Origin: Oscillospiraceae bacterium
GTDB taxonomy: Bacteria > Bacillota > Clostridia > Oscillospirales > Oscillospiraceae
NCBI GenBank assembly: GCA_017380435.1
Contig: JAFODZ010000006.1
Coordinates: forward strand, 1-39,327
Length of the DNA: 39,327 nt
Direction of reading: 5' to 3'
Position 1 is the first letter of the stretch. The number at the start of each line of letters is the position of its first letter. A program made the translations under genes and the position numbers. Positions 1 through 7,703 of the stretch are shown here, piece after piece. The notes beneath the pieces are model-generated. The model was not told the DNA's origin, did no database searches, and saw only the letters and a list, made by a program, of their open reading frames with translations.

Positions 1-61
1 ACTCGAACCCCCGACCTACTGCTTAGAAGGCAGTTGCTCTATCCAGCTGAGCTACTGGCGC
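1..61 (-). tRNA. tRNA-Arg (UCU), cut by the left edge
   Basis: On the minus strand the gene begins at 61 with the 7-nt acceptor arm GCGCCAG, then TA and a D-arm GCTC. The anticodon loop CTTCTAA sits in a CTGC/GCAG-type stem and gives anticodon TCT. The T-arm GGGGGTTCGAGT runs off the window, so the 3' acceptor strand is not seen. It lies 5 nt downstream of tRNA-Gly and is probably co-transcribed with it. Confidence 0.93.
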
Positions 62-66
62 ATCTA

Positions 67-140
67 TGGAGCGGGTGACGGGAATCGGACCCGCGTATCC
101 AGCTTGGAAGGCTGGTGTTCTACCATTGAACTACACCCGC
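67..140 (-). tRNA. tRNA-Gly (UCC) with encoded CCA
   Basis: The complete cloverleaf reads GCGGGTG acceptor, TAGTTCAATGGTAGAAC D-arm, CCAGC/GCTGG anticodon stem with loop CTTCCAA (anticodon TCC), and a GTCCGATTCC T-arm. It closes with CACCCGC, discriminator T and an encoded CCA at 67-69. It is followed directly by tRNA-Arg, so the two form a small tRNA operon that continues out of the window. Confidence 0.95.
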
Positions 141-160
141 AAATCCTGTTCAGCCATAGG

Positions 161-189
161 ATTTTAGCATAAGATTTTCAAACTGTCAA
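161..189 (-). promoter_or_regulatory. sigma-A promoter of the tRNA operon
   Basis: The -35 TTGACA (184-189) and -10 TAAAAT (161-166) are separated by exactly 17 bp and lie about 20 bp before tRNA-Gly. This is close to consensus, as expected for a stable-RNA promoter. Confidence 0.85.
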
Positions 190-246
190 GGCTTTGTTTG
201 GATAATTGGCTGATTTTTTTAATATTTTTCGTCCTATGCGATTTCG

Positions 247-275
247 TTGACAATTTTATGGGGGAAAGTTATAAT
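247..275 (+). promoter_or_regulatory. sigma-A promoter of the gltS-like gene
   Basis: A perfect TTGACA (247-252), a 17-bp spacer and a perfect TATAAT (270-275) stand about 30 bp before the chosen start codon. The match is full consensus. Confidence 0.88.
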
Positions 276-307
276 ATTTACAACATTTGTATTTGGAGCT
301 GATGCAT

Positions 308-1741
308 ATGGATACATCCAGTTGGGATTTTACCTTGGCAAACTACGGCGCTGTCTGGGCCTTTATGGTGCAGCTTGGTCTTTTGCTGCTGTTTCTGATG
401 CTGGGCAACACCCTGCGCCGCAAGATCCCTTTGTTCCGCAAAGGACTTGTCCCCTCTGCGCTTTTGGGCGGTGCGCTGCTTCTCGTGGTAAATATCATTT
501 GCAAGCAGTTTGATTTTATTCTTGTGGATAACCGGCTGATGCAGGTCATCACCTATCACTGCCTTGCCATCGGTTTTGCTGCCATGTCCTTAAAAACCGA
601 GAAAAACTCCCACAAGACAAATAAGGCCCAGGTTTTTGAATTCGGCGCCCTCCAGGGTGGCACCTATATGCTCCAAGCCTTTGTGGGGTTGGGCATTACC
701 ATCGTAATGTTCCTGCTGACCCGCCACGGCGGCAAGGTCATCTCTTATGTATGCGGTTTGATCCTTCCTCTGGCATTTGGTCAAGGCCCGGGCAACGCCC
801 TGAGCTGGGATATCAACTTCACCAACACGGCCTCTGCCCAGTTTGCCGGAAACGGCAGCTTCGGTTTGTCCCTGGCATCCATCGGCTTTGTAGTTGCATC
901 GGTATTCGGCGTTCTTTACATCAATGTGCAGAAAAAGAAGGGCGGCCTTTATGTCCGCAAGGGCAGCGTCGAGGAAAATGTGGATCAAACCAACCCCGAC
1001 GGCGACGAGATCCCCGACAGCGAATCTGTGGATAAATTCACCATGCAGGTGGGTTTTGTGGCGCTGGCCTATGCCCTTTCCTTCGGCTTTATGTGCCTGC
1101 TGGGCGTGATTTCCGACTTCACCAATTCCATCGCCTGGGGTTTTAACTTCCTGTGGGCATCTCTGGCGGCAATGCTGATCCGTTTTATCGTCAAGCGCCT
1201 GCGCAAAGGCAAATTTATGAACCGCGGCTACATCAACAACTACCAGATGGACCGCATTTCCGGCTTTGCCTTCGATCTGATGATCGTCGCCGGTGTTTCC
1301 GCCATTGAGATCAACGATATTAAAGCTTACATTCTCCCCATTGTGATCCTCAGCCTGGTAGGCACGGTCATCACCTACATCTACATCCGTCTGGTGGCCA
1401 AGGAATGCTTCAAGGGCTTTGAACACGAATTTTTCCTCATGTGCTTCGGCACGCTCACCGGCACTGCCTCCAACGGCGTGATCCTGATGAAGCAGATCGA
1501 TCCCGGCCTGCGCACCCCCACCTCCAGCCTGTACATTCTCTCCAACTTCCCGGCAATGGTGATGATCGCGCCGCTGCTGCTGACGCTGAATTTCGCCGGA
1601 AAATCCTTTGTTAACAGCATCGTCGCCTGCGGGATCTACTTCATATTATGGATCGTCTATACCCTGTTTCTTTTCCGCAGAAGGATCTTCAAAAAGCGCT
1701 ATGCCAATTCTCCCGTAGAAGTATGGAAAGACGAGGCTTGA
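308..1741 (+). CDS. gltS: GltS-type sodium/glutamate symporter
   Basis: This is a polytopic membrane protein of the ESS (glutamate:Na+ symporter) family and most likely imports glutamate with sodium. The two halves each carry the family's glycine-rich re-entrant signature: FGQGPGNA near residue 155 and GTLTGTASNGVILM near residue 380. About ten to twelve hydrophobic segments cover the rest, and a short charged cytosolic loop with acidic residues lies near residues 215-235. The length of 477 residues is slightly above classical GltS (about 400). The ATG at 308 is preferred because GGAG at 295-298 is 9 nt upstream; the in-frame ATG at 302 is too close and the TTG at 287 has no ribosome binding site. 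It is monocistronic, with its own promoter and a hairpin after it. The family is sure; substrate specificity is inferred from the family. Confidence 0.88.
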   Translation: MDTSSWDFTLANYGAVWAFMVQLGLLLLFLMLGNTLRRKIPLFRKGLVPSALLGGALLLVVNIICKQFDFILVDNRLMQVITYHCLAIGFAAMSLKTEKNSHKTNKAQVFEFGALQGGTYMLQAFVGLGITIVMFLLTRHGGKVISYVCGLILPLAFGQGPGNALSWDINFTNTASAQFAGNGSFGLSLASIGFVVASVFGVLYINVQKKKGGLYVRKGSVEENVDQTNPDGDEIPDSESVDKFTMQVGFVALAYALSFGFMCLLGVISDFTNSIAWGFNFLWASLAAMLIRFIVKRLRKGKFMNRGYINNYQMDRISGFAFDLMIVAGVSAIEINDIKAYILPIVILSLVGTVITYIYIRLVAKECFKGFEHEFFLMCFGTLTGTASNGVILMKQIDPGLRTPTSSLYILSNFPAMVMIAPLLLTLNFAGKSFVNSIVACGIYFILWIVYTLFLFRRRIFKKRYANSPVEVWKDEA

Positions 1742-1757
1742 CTCCCATAAATACGCA

Positions 1758-1784
1758 GGGCGTGTTGCAAAATGCAACACGCCC
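1758..1784. terminator. 12-bp hairpin between convergent genes
   Basis: GGGCGTGTTGCA (1758-1769), a 3-nt loop and its exact complement (1773-1784) lie between the convergent gltS-like and acyltransferase genes. Neither side has a strong T-tract (TTATGTCTTT on the plus side), so this is a probable bidirectional terminator of moderate strength. Confidence 0.7.
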
Positions 1785-1792
1785 TTATGTCT

Positions 1793-2827
1793 TTACGAAT
1801 ACAATATTTTCAGCCACTTCATTTTTTCTTTTGAGGAGGCCCACGCAATGCATAACGCCACTGCCACACATCCCAGCACGGTAAATACATACCTATATGA
1901 GCGAAGATCCAAACCACATTTATTCAAAGCAGCAAGGCTCAGCATAATCACCCGATATACCAAAAGATGCAGCATCCAAATTAATACGCCTGTGCTCCGA
2001 AGATGCTTAAGAAATTGTGTCCGTCCTTCCTTTACACTCTGAAAGTTTACTGCAAAAGCAAACAGAAAGAACACCGCAGGCACTAAGAACACATAAAAAT
2101 TATAGTCTTTGGGAATGTCCAGCCGCTGTAAGACAAACACTTCTGCAAACAGGCATAGCATGGATATGGAAAAACCTGCCGCAGCAATCACCGTGTTGAT
2201 CCGTATTTTTCCAGATGCAAAAAGTGCGCCTATCAGCACAAAAAGAAAGCCCATAAATACACCGTTGCGTGTGTTTGCAAACAAGTATTCATATCCCTTT
2301 ACCGCCAGGTCGAATGGTCTAAACTCTCTTAATGGCTCTAAAACCCCGTAATAGGCATCTCCGAATAAACCTATGACATACAAGGACAATGCCATCATTA
2401 CCATCATTACGGGTTTAATACGAAAACGGAGCAGTAAGCAAAGCAGCAATATCGCCACCACCGCACCTCCGAGATACCATAAATGATATGTTTCTGTAGA
2501 AGCCAGCACAATACTCCAAATGCCAAGCAACCGCACCATTTTCCAGCAGTATGCTTTTACGGTATCCCATTGAACCTGTAGGCCACCCATTTTTCGAAAC
2601 AGGAAAAACCCGGAACAGGCAAAGAAAAAAGGAACCGCCAACCGGCAAAGATATTTCTGTAACCCAAAATTAAAATACTTAGCCATGGAAAAACTGTCTG
2701 CCGAAAAGGGAGCGATGTGTATCGTCAGTACCATAAAGCAACAAATAAATTTAATTACATCTATCATGTAGTAGCTGCACATTTTATCCAGTGCAACCAA
2801 TTTTACATCTTTTGCAGAAGTCTGCAT
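1793..2827 (-). CDS. acyltransferase-3 family membrane protein
   Basis: This 344-residue protein has about ten membrane segments and belongs to the acyltransferase-3 superfamily, which moves acetyl or other acyl groups onto surface sugars, peptidoglycan or lipids. The N-terminal signature is present: a MIDVIKFICCFMVL helix followed by TIHIAPF, whose histidine (about residue 37) is the conserved catalytic candidate, then VPFFFACSGFFLF. Short members of this type resemble the membrane half of VanT-like proteins, but no racemase domain is attached here. The start is supported by AAAGAGGTGATCG just upstream. A 72-bp gap separates it from the radical SAM gene upstream and shows no convincing promoter, so co-transcription is possible. 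The acyl acceptor is unknown. Confidence 0.85.
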   Translation of the reverse strand: MQTSAKDVKLVALDKMCSYYMIDVIKFICCFMVLTIHIAPFSADSFSMAKYFNFGLQKYLCRLAVPFFFACSGFFLFRKMGGLQVQWDTVKAYCWKMVRLLGIWSIVLASTETYHLWYLGGAVVAILLLCLLLRFRIKPVMMVMMALSLYVIGLFGDAYYGVLEPLREFRPFDLAVKGYEYLFANTRNGVFMGFLFVLIGALFASGKIRINTVIAAAGFSISMLCLFAEVFVLQRLDIPKDYNFYVFLVPAVFFLFAFAVNFQSVKEGRTQFLKHLRSTGVLIWMLHLLVYRVIMLSLAALNKCGLDLRSYRYVFTVLGCVAVALCIAWASSKEKMKWLKILYS

Positions 2828-2899
2828 TAACGATCACCTCTTTTTACTGTATCCAACAAGATAACAATCGTCCGAAAAATACCGTTTTTTGATAAGCTA

Positions 2900-3757
2900 T
2901 TAAAAATCCGGGATGTAAATATGATCTGCGGCTGCGGCCTCCTGGGTAAATCCCTCCAGGCCGTTTAAATACATCCAGCTCAGCACCGACTGGTATTCTT
3001 CCTCCGTTATCTGCCTGTCTAAAGGCGGCTGCATCCCCGGCATGGGGGTATATTGCCGCATCAGACTGACCAAAACCTCTCCGGGGGCAAAGGTATCTCC
3101 GATCCAGTCCAGAACCTTTAGAGAATTCTCTACATATCCGGGCAGGATCAGATGCCGGATCACCACGCCCTTGACGATCTTATCCCCCCGATACTGCACC
3201 GGCCCTGTCTGGCGCACCATCTGCCGGATAGCCGAGGCCGCCACTTCAAAATAGTCCGAGACCCCGGACAGCGCCTTCGCCAAGTCGTTATCGGCATATT
3301 TCATATCCGGCAGCCAAATATCCACATAACTTGCCAACGCCCGCACAATCCCGGCATTTTCATAGCCGCCGCAGTTATACACCACCGGCACAGGCAACGA
3401 CGGTGTCAGCGCTGGGATCACCGTAGGCAAAAACTGGGTAGGGGTCACCAGGTCGATATTCTCCGCCCCTTGGGCGATCAGTTCTTCCATCATTTCTCGC
3501 AGGCGGGTGCTGTCTGCCCGCTCCCCCACAGCGCAGGTACTGATGGCCCGGTTTTGACAGTAGCGGCAGCCTAAGGTGCAACCGCCAAAAAAAATGGCAC
3601 CGCTGCCACCCTCTCCAGCCAGCGCCGGCTCTTCCCACTTGTGGAGCATATATTTTGCCACCAGCGCCGTATCCGGGCAGCGGCAGAAGCCTGTTTGCCC
3701 GGCGGTTCGATCTGCACCGCATTTTCTGGGACACAGATTACATTGTTCGTAAGTCAT
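2900..3757 (-). CDS. PflX-like radical SAM protein
   Basis: A radical S-adenosylmethionine protein of the PflA-related PflX group. The [4Fe-4S] cluster motif reads GGCTLGCRYCQN (C-x3-C-x2-C, around residues 60-67). A second cysteine set near the N terminus (CNLCPRKCG, then CRC) fits an extra metal site typical of the group. A PTQFLP stretch and YNCGGYE, also typical, follow. Members are annotated as activating-enzyme-like, but the substrate is unknown and no glycyl radical enzyme is encoded here. The ATG at 3757 has AGGA 9 nt upstream and is preferred to the ATG at 3763, which is only 3 nt away from it. The gene starts immediately behind the terminator of the preceding gene, so it may depend on read-through. 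Confidence 0.85.
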   Translation of the reverse strand: MTYEQCNLCPRKCGADRTAGQTGFCRCPDTALVAKYMLHKWEEPALAGEGGSGAIFFGGCTLGCRYCQNRAISTCAVGERADSTRLREMMEELIAQGAENIDLVTPTQFLPTVIPALTPSLPVPVVYNCGGYENAGIVRALASYVDIWLPDMKYADNDLAKALSGVSDYFEVAASAIRQMVRQTGPVQYRGDKIVKGVVIRHLILPGYVENSLKVLDWIGDTFAPGEVLVSLMRQYTPMPGMQPPLDRQITEEEYQSVLSWMYLNGLEGFTQEAAAADHIYIPDF

Positions 3758-3783
3758 ATGCATTCTTCCTGTAAAAAGGTAAA

Positions 3784-3821
3784 ACCCTCTTCGATCGCGC
3801 TTACAGGCTGCCGAAGAGGGT
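3784..3821 (-). terminator. rho-independent terminator after the phosphoribosyltransferase
   Basis: On the minus strand ACCCTCTTCG and CGAAGAGGGT form a 10-bp stem with an 18-nt loop, followed by TTTTACCTTTTT. It ends 6 nt beyond the phosphoribosyltransferase stop codon and abuts the ribosome binding site of the next gene. Confidence 0.8.
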
Positions 3822-3827
3822 CGTTTA

Positions 3828-4382
3828 TTATTCCTTGACCGTTCCGTCGGGGTTGAACAGGGGCAGCTTTTCCAGGTAGATCAGATCCTCCCGGTTTTGG
3901 GCATCGCCTTCGGCCAAAACTGCCATCTTGCCCACGATCTTGCCGCCGGCCTTTTCCACAAGTGCTTCCAGCGCCAGCAGGCTCTCACCGGTGGAGATCA
4001 CATCATCAACTACCAAAATCCGTTTTCCCTTGATCAGTTCTGCGTCGGCAGTATCCAGATACAGGGTTTGCTCCTTGGCTGTGGTAATGGACTTGACAGA
4101 AGATTCAAACACACCGGTCATATACAATTTCGGATTCTTACGAGCCAGGAAATACCGGGGTGCATTGGTCTGCCGGGCCATTTCATGGGCCAGGGGAATA
4201 CCCTTTGCCTCCGCAGTGAGAATATAGTCGTACTCCGGGGCCTTCTTCAGCAGTTCCCGGGCGCAGGCTACCGTCAGCTCCTGGTCGCCAAAAATCACAA
4301 AGCCTGCAATATATAAAGAATCAGTGACCTTACAAATGGGCAATTCACGCCACAAACCTGCCACTTTCATACGGTAAACCAT
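3828..4382 (-). CDS. phosphoribosyltransferase, APRT-like
   Basis: This 184-residue type I phosphoribosyltransferase would join a base to PRPP to make a nucleotide. The PRPP-binding loop RILVVDDVISTGES (about residues 124-137) is complete and is preceded by the usual hydrophobic strand. ILTAEAKGIPLAHEMARQ is the family's nucleotide-proximal helix, and its A-E-A-K-G resembles adenine phosphoribosyltransferases. The overall length also fits, but the hood region is not diagnostic, so adenine is only the likeliest base. The ATG at 4382 has GGAG 8 nt before it; in-frame codons further upstream would extend over the promoter and are not used. It stands apart from the nucleoside salvage operon at 35-38 kb and has its own promoter and terminator. 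Confidence 0.82.
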   Translation of the reverse strand: MVYRMKVAGLWRELPICKVTDSLYIAGFVIFGDQELTVACARELLKKAPEYDYILTAEAKGIPLAHEMARQTNAPRYFLARKNPKLYMTGVFESSVKSITTAKEQTLYLDTADAELIKGKRILVVDDVISTGESLLALEALVEKAGGKIVGKMAVLAEGDAQNREDLIYLEKLPLFNPDGTVKE

Positions 4383-4415
4383 AGAAAAATCTCCTTTTTT
4401 GCAAAATACATACCT

Positions 4416-4443
4416 ATTATACATTGGTAGTTTCAAAAGTCAA
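4416..4443 (-). promoter_or_regulatory. sigma-A promoter of the phosphoribosyltransferase
   Basis: TTGACT (4438-4443) and TATAAT (4416-4421) are 16 bp apart and end 33 bp before the start codon. They lie in the 87-bp gap after recG. Confidence 0.75.
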
Positions 4444-4469
4444 CGGCGATATCCGGTTTTTTTGCTTCA

Positions 4470-6518
4470 TTAGTTCATTGTCCCCTGACTGCGGGAAAAC
4501 AGTTGCCGAATTCGGCCTCGCAGAGCCTTCCCTTGGGGTGTATCGTCCGTTCCCATCGTTTCGATCCAGGCAACAGATGCCTCCTGCGCCTGCTTCAGAG
4601 TGCCCAGATCGCAGCTTAAATTTGCCACCCGGAACACCGGCAGACCGGACTGCCGGCTGCCGAAGAAGTCGCCCGGGCCACGCAAAGCCAGATCCTCCTC
4701 CGCAATACGGAAGCCATCGGTGGTCTTGCACAAAGCCTTCAGCCGGGCATTGGTTTCAGGATTCTTATTTTGACTTAGCAGGATGCAGTAGCTTTTCCCA
4801 CTGCCTCTGCCTACCCGTCCCCGCAGCTGATGAAGCTGAGAAAGACCGAATCGGTCCGCATCCTCAATCACCATCAAGGTGGCATTGGGTACATCCACGC
4901 CCACCTCGATCACGGTGGTGGCTACCAGAATATCTGCTTGCCCTGCGGCAAAGGCTGACATAATCTGCTCTTTCTGTGCGCCCTTAAGCTGGCCGTGGAG
5001 CATAGCCACCCGCAGGTCGGGGAATACCCGCTGCTGCAAAGTCTCTGCCCAGGTTTCGGCAGCTTTTAGATTCAGCGCCTCGCCCTCCTCCACCGCCGGA
5101 CAGACCACATAGCACTGATGTCCTTGTTCCACCTGCTTGCGGATAAAGGCATTGATTCTGGCCCGGTAGCTCTCCGTCACCAGGAAGGTATCCACCGGCT
5201 CTCGCCCCGGGGGCAATTCATCCAAAACAGAAACTTCCAAATCCCCATACATCAATAGCGCCAGCGTTCGGGGAATCGGGGTGGCAGACATCACCAAAAG
5301 ATGGGGGTCTTTGCCCTTGGCGGACAGCGCCGCCCGCTGCCCTACGCCGAAACGGTGCTGCTCATCGGCAATCACCAATCCCAAATTAGCAAACACAGTG
5401 GTATCCGAAAGCAGCGCGTGGGTGCCGATGATCAGATCCGCATCCGCCGCCTCCACCGCCTGCCGGGTCAACTTCTTTTCTTTTGCCGTCATAGCGCCGG
5501 TGAGCAGGCATATACGGATTCCCAGCGGCTGCAGCAGGCGGGAAAGGGATGCATAATGCTGCTCCGCCAAAATCTCTGTCGGTGCCATCAGCGCCGCCTG
5601 CTGTCCGTTTTGGATTGCCAAAAAGGCTGCCGCGGCGGCCACCATGGTCTTGCCGCTGCCCACATCGCCCTGTACCAGTCGGTTCATAGGTGTTCCTTTT
5701 TGTAAGTCAGTGGCAATCTCTCCGATGGCCCGGTTCTGCGCCCCCGTTAGGGTAAAGGGCAAAAGTCGGTAAAAATCCGTCAAATCTACCTTGCGATAGG
5801 GGGCAGTCTTTTTTTGTGCCCGGGATGCCCGCATCAGAGCAAGGCCCGCTGAGAATACGAAAAACTCCTCAAAAATCAGCCGTTTTCTTGCCTGCTGTGC
5901 CTGTTCCATGGATTCCGGCTGATGGATAGCCCCATAGGCCAAATGGGCAGGCAAAATATTGTATTGCGATAAAACCTGGGGCGGCAATATCTCCTCCGGC
6001 GGATCGCACAGCAGCAGCGCTTGCTGAACCGCCTTCATAACCGCACCATTGGAAAGCCCGGCGGTCAGCGGATAAATGGGCAGCACCCGTCGGGTCATAA
6101 GCGGCTGGCTGTCTATGGCCTCGAAAGCAGGAGATGTCATTTGATATCCTGCATAGTCCCCGGTCAGCGTTCCATAAAAAATATACTCGCTGCCATATTG
6201 GAGCTGGCCAGTGGTAAACTTTTGATTAAAAAACACCAGCTTCAGCCGTCCGCTGTGGTCTGCAACCTGTACGCGGGTGATGTCCAACCCCTTGCGGATA
6301 TGATGGGTCTGGGGTGTCTGCATAACCACCGCCCGGAAGCAGGCCGGCTGATCCACCTGGAGCTGAGAAATGCTCACAAGCCGGGTACGATCCTCATAGG
6401 CCCGGGGGAAATGGCAGATCAGGTCTTCCAGGGTATAGATGTTCAGCGCAGCAAATTGTTTTGCTTTGCTGGGGCCAATGCCCTTTAAAATTGTAATCGG
6501 ATCTGTCAATCGCGCCAT
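4470..6518 (-). CDS. recG: ATP-dependent DNA helicase RecG
   Basis: RecG remodels stalled replication forks and Holliday junctions in the cytoplasm. The 682 residues match the usual length. The N-terminal wedge region begins with a helix-hairpin-helix-like ILKGIGPSKAKQF, then an OB fold over roughly residues 60-150. The helicase core shows motif I GDVGSGKT (about 285), motif II DEQH followed by RFG, motif III SATPIPRTL and motif VI QLRGRVGRG. The C-terminal RecG domain is complete and ends after RQLFSRSQ. It has its own promoter and lies between rpsT and the phosphoribosyltransferase, all on the minus strand. No defect is seen. Confidence 0.97.
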   Translation of the reverse strand: MARLTDPITILKGIGPSKAKQFAALNIYTLEDLICHFPRAYEDRTRLVSISQLQVDQPACFRAVVMQTPQTHHIRKGLDITRVQVADHSGRLKLVFFNQKFTTGQLQYGSEYIFYGTLTGDYAGYQMTSPAFEAIDSQPLMTRRVLPIYPLTAGLSNGAVMKAVQQALLLCDPPEEILPPQVLSQYNILPAHLAYGAIHQPESMEQAQQARKRLIFEEFFVFSAGLALMRASRAQKKTAPYRKVDLTDFYRLLPFTLTGAQNRAIGEIATDLQKGTPMNRLVQGDVGSGKTMVAAAAAFLAIQNGQQAALMAPTEILAEQHYASLSRLLQPLGIRICLLTGAMTAKEKKLTRQAVEAADADLIIGTHALLSDTTVFANLGLVIADEQHRFGVGQRAALSAKGKDPHLLVMSATPIPRTLALLMYGDLEVSVLDELPPGREPVDTFLVTESYRARINAFIRKQVEQGHQCYVVCPAVEEGEALNLKAAETWAETLQQRVFPDLRVAMLHGQLKGAQKEQIMSAFAAGQADILVATTVIEVGVDVPNATLMVIEDADRFGLSQLHQLRGRVGRGSGKSYCILLSQNKNPETNARLKALCKTTDGFRIAEEDLALRGPGDFFGSRQSGLPVFRVANLSCDLGTLKQAQEASVAWIETMGTDDTPQGKALRGRIRQLFSRSQGTMN

Positions 6519-6540
6519 TTCACCGCCTCCTTACCTTTAT

Positions 6541-6569
6541 ATTATAGTAACTGACTAACCAATTCGCAA
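6541..6569 (-). promoter_or_regulatory. sigma-A promoter of recG
   Basis: TTGCGA (6564-6569), a 17-bp spacer and TATAAT (6541-6546) lie 22 bp before the recG start; GGAGG follows between them. Confidence 0.78.
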
Positions 6570-6654
6570 GTATGAATCTACATCCGGTGGGCAGATCTAT
6601 CACGTTCAGAATCATTGTCCATTGTCAATTTAAAAAGATCCGCCGAGAAAAATG

Positions 6655-6699
6655 AAAAAACTCCCTCTAAGCTTCCTAATACAGGAAGTTCAGAAGGAG
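6655..6699 (-). terminator. rho-independent terminator of rpsT
   Basis: A 16-bp stem with a few G-U or mismatched positions (6684-6699 with 6661-6676) and a 7-nt loop is followed by TTTTTT on the minus strand. It begins 16 bp after the rpsT stop. Confidence 0.85.
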
Positions 6700-6714
6700 A
6701 TATTTTCAGAGAAA

Positions 6715-6978
6715 TCAGGCCAGCTTGTTCAGACGCAGGGTCATGCTGCTCTTCTTACGGGCAGCAGTATTCTTGTGCAGAATACCCTTGTTAACAGCCT
6801 TGTCAACCAGAACGACAGCGCTGGTGTAAGCTGCGGTAGCAGCAGCCTTGTCGCCGGACTCCAGAGCAGCGTCGTACTTCTTAATAGCAGTCTTCAGCTC
6901 GGACTTGTCAGCCTTGTTCTTCTCATAAGCAATCTTGGAACGGATAACATCCTTCTTAGAGGACTTGATGTTGGGCAT
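6715..6978 (-). CDS. rpsT: 30S ribosomal protein S20
   Basis: This 87-residue basic, helical protein has the S20 hallmarks: MPNIKSSKKDV at the N terminus, a lysine-rich helix, VDKAVNKGILHKNTAARKKS in the C-terminal half and the ending LRLNKLA. S20 binds 16S rRNA early in assembly of the small subunit. The ATG at 6978 is preferred because AGGAGG is 7 nt upstream; the GTG at 6984 overlaps the ribosome binding site. It is monocistronic, with a promoter at 7022-7050 and a terminator at 6655-6699. Confidence 0.97.
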   Translation of the reverse strand: MPNIKSSKKDVIRSKIAYEKNKADKSELKTAIKKYDAALESGDKAAATAAYTSAVVLVDKAVNKGILHKNTAARKKSSMTLRLNKLA

Positions 6979-7021
6979 GGTCACACCTCCTATTCATCGT
7001 ATTATGCTCATGCGTTTACCC

Positions 7022-7050
7022 ATTATATCCTGTCTGCATCGTAAAATCAA
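7022..7050 (-). promoter_or_regulatory. sigma-A promoter of rpsT
   Basis: TTGATT (7045-7050), a 17-bp spacer and a perfect TATAAT (7022-7027) stand 43 bp before the rpsT start codon. Confidence 0.8.
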
Positions 7051-7703
7051 TACTTTTTTAAAAATTTTTTCACTAAGACAAGAAAAGTACATTCTGGGGA
7101 CGGTTCTTGCTGGAAGGCGCTGTCGGAAGATGATTTTTGTCTGTCAAGTGTAATTTTTTAGTATGCAAAATCTGCCTCGTCATTTTGATTTTATGGCAAA
7201 TAATTCGGAGTGGAAACCGCAACGGGCAGATGTATTATGTCAACTCAAGAAATTATTTCTTAACTTTTCCGCCCTGTGGAAAAGCCTGTGGAAAGTGTGG
7301 AAAACTCACAGTTATCAACACTTTCCCCAATCCTTTTCACAATGCCGGCCTGGGAAAAATCCAATTTTTGCCGCTGTTTTTTCTTGTTTATGAACGGGAG
7401 AATTCGTGTTATGTTGCCATAATTTTTCCGTCGCTTTTTATTCCATTTTAAGGCAAAAAGTTGACAGATTGGTCACTGCGTCCTTTTTTTGCCCCCTGCT
7501 TTCCACCCTGATAAGACACAATTTTTGTGAATATTTCACAAATCCATTTTTACGCCGTGATTTTTGCCACCCGGACTACCGTGAAGTTCCTGAAGCCATT
7601 CTCCCTTTCCCTGCTGGCTGTATATTCCGAAATGGACAAACATACCAAAACCAAGCTGCTCAAAATCCTTGCTATATTGCTTGATGATCCCAGATATCTC
7701 TCC
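7051..7703. other. 653-bp gene-poor, AT-rich gap
   Basis: No open frame here has a convincing start, codon use or family match. The gap holds a fragment TGGGGACGGTTCTTGC (near 7095), which looks like part of a REP/RAYT-type repeat, then the DnaA-box-like cluster at 7275-7320, then low-GC sequence with runs of T. A short frame reading MDKHTKTKLLKILAILLDD (from about 7634) resembles the start of a WYL-type regulator but dissolves after 30 codons; it could be a remnant. The gap ends at the 3' edge of the carbohydrate locus. Confidence 0.5.
7275..7320. promoter_or_regulatory. cluster of four DnaA-box-like 9-mers
   Basis: Within 46 bp lie TGTGGAAAA (7275-7283), TGTGGAAAG (7287-7295), TGTGGAAAA (7296-7304) and, on the other strand, TTATCAACA (7312-7320). 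TTTTCCACA and TTATCAACA are one- or two-base variants of the TTATCCACA DnaA box and are common in oriC regions of Bacillota. T-rich, low-GC DNA follows. No dnaA, dnaN or rpmH is in the window, so its identity as an origin or a DnaA-titration site is unproven. Confidence 0.45.
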
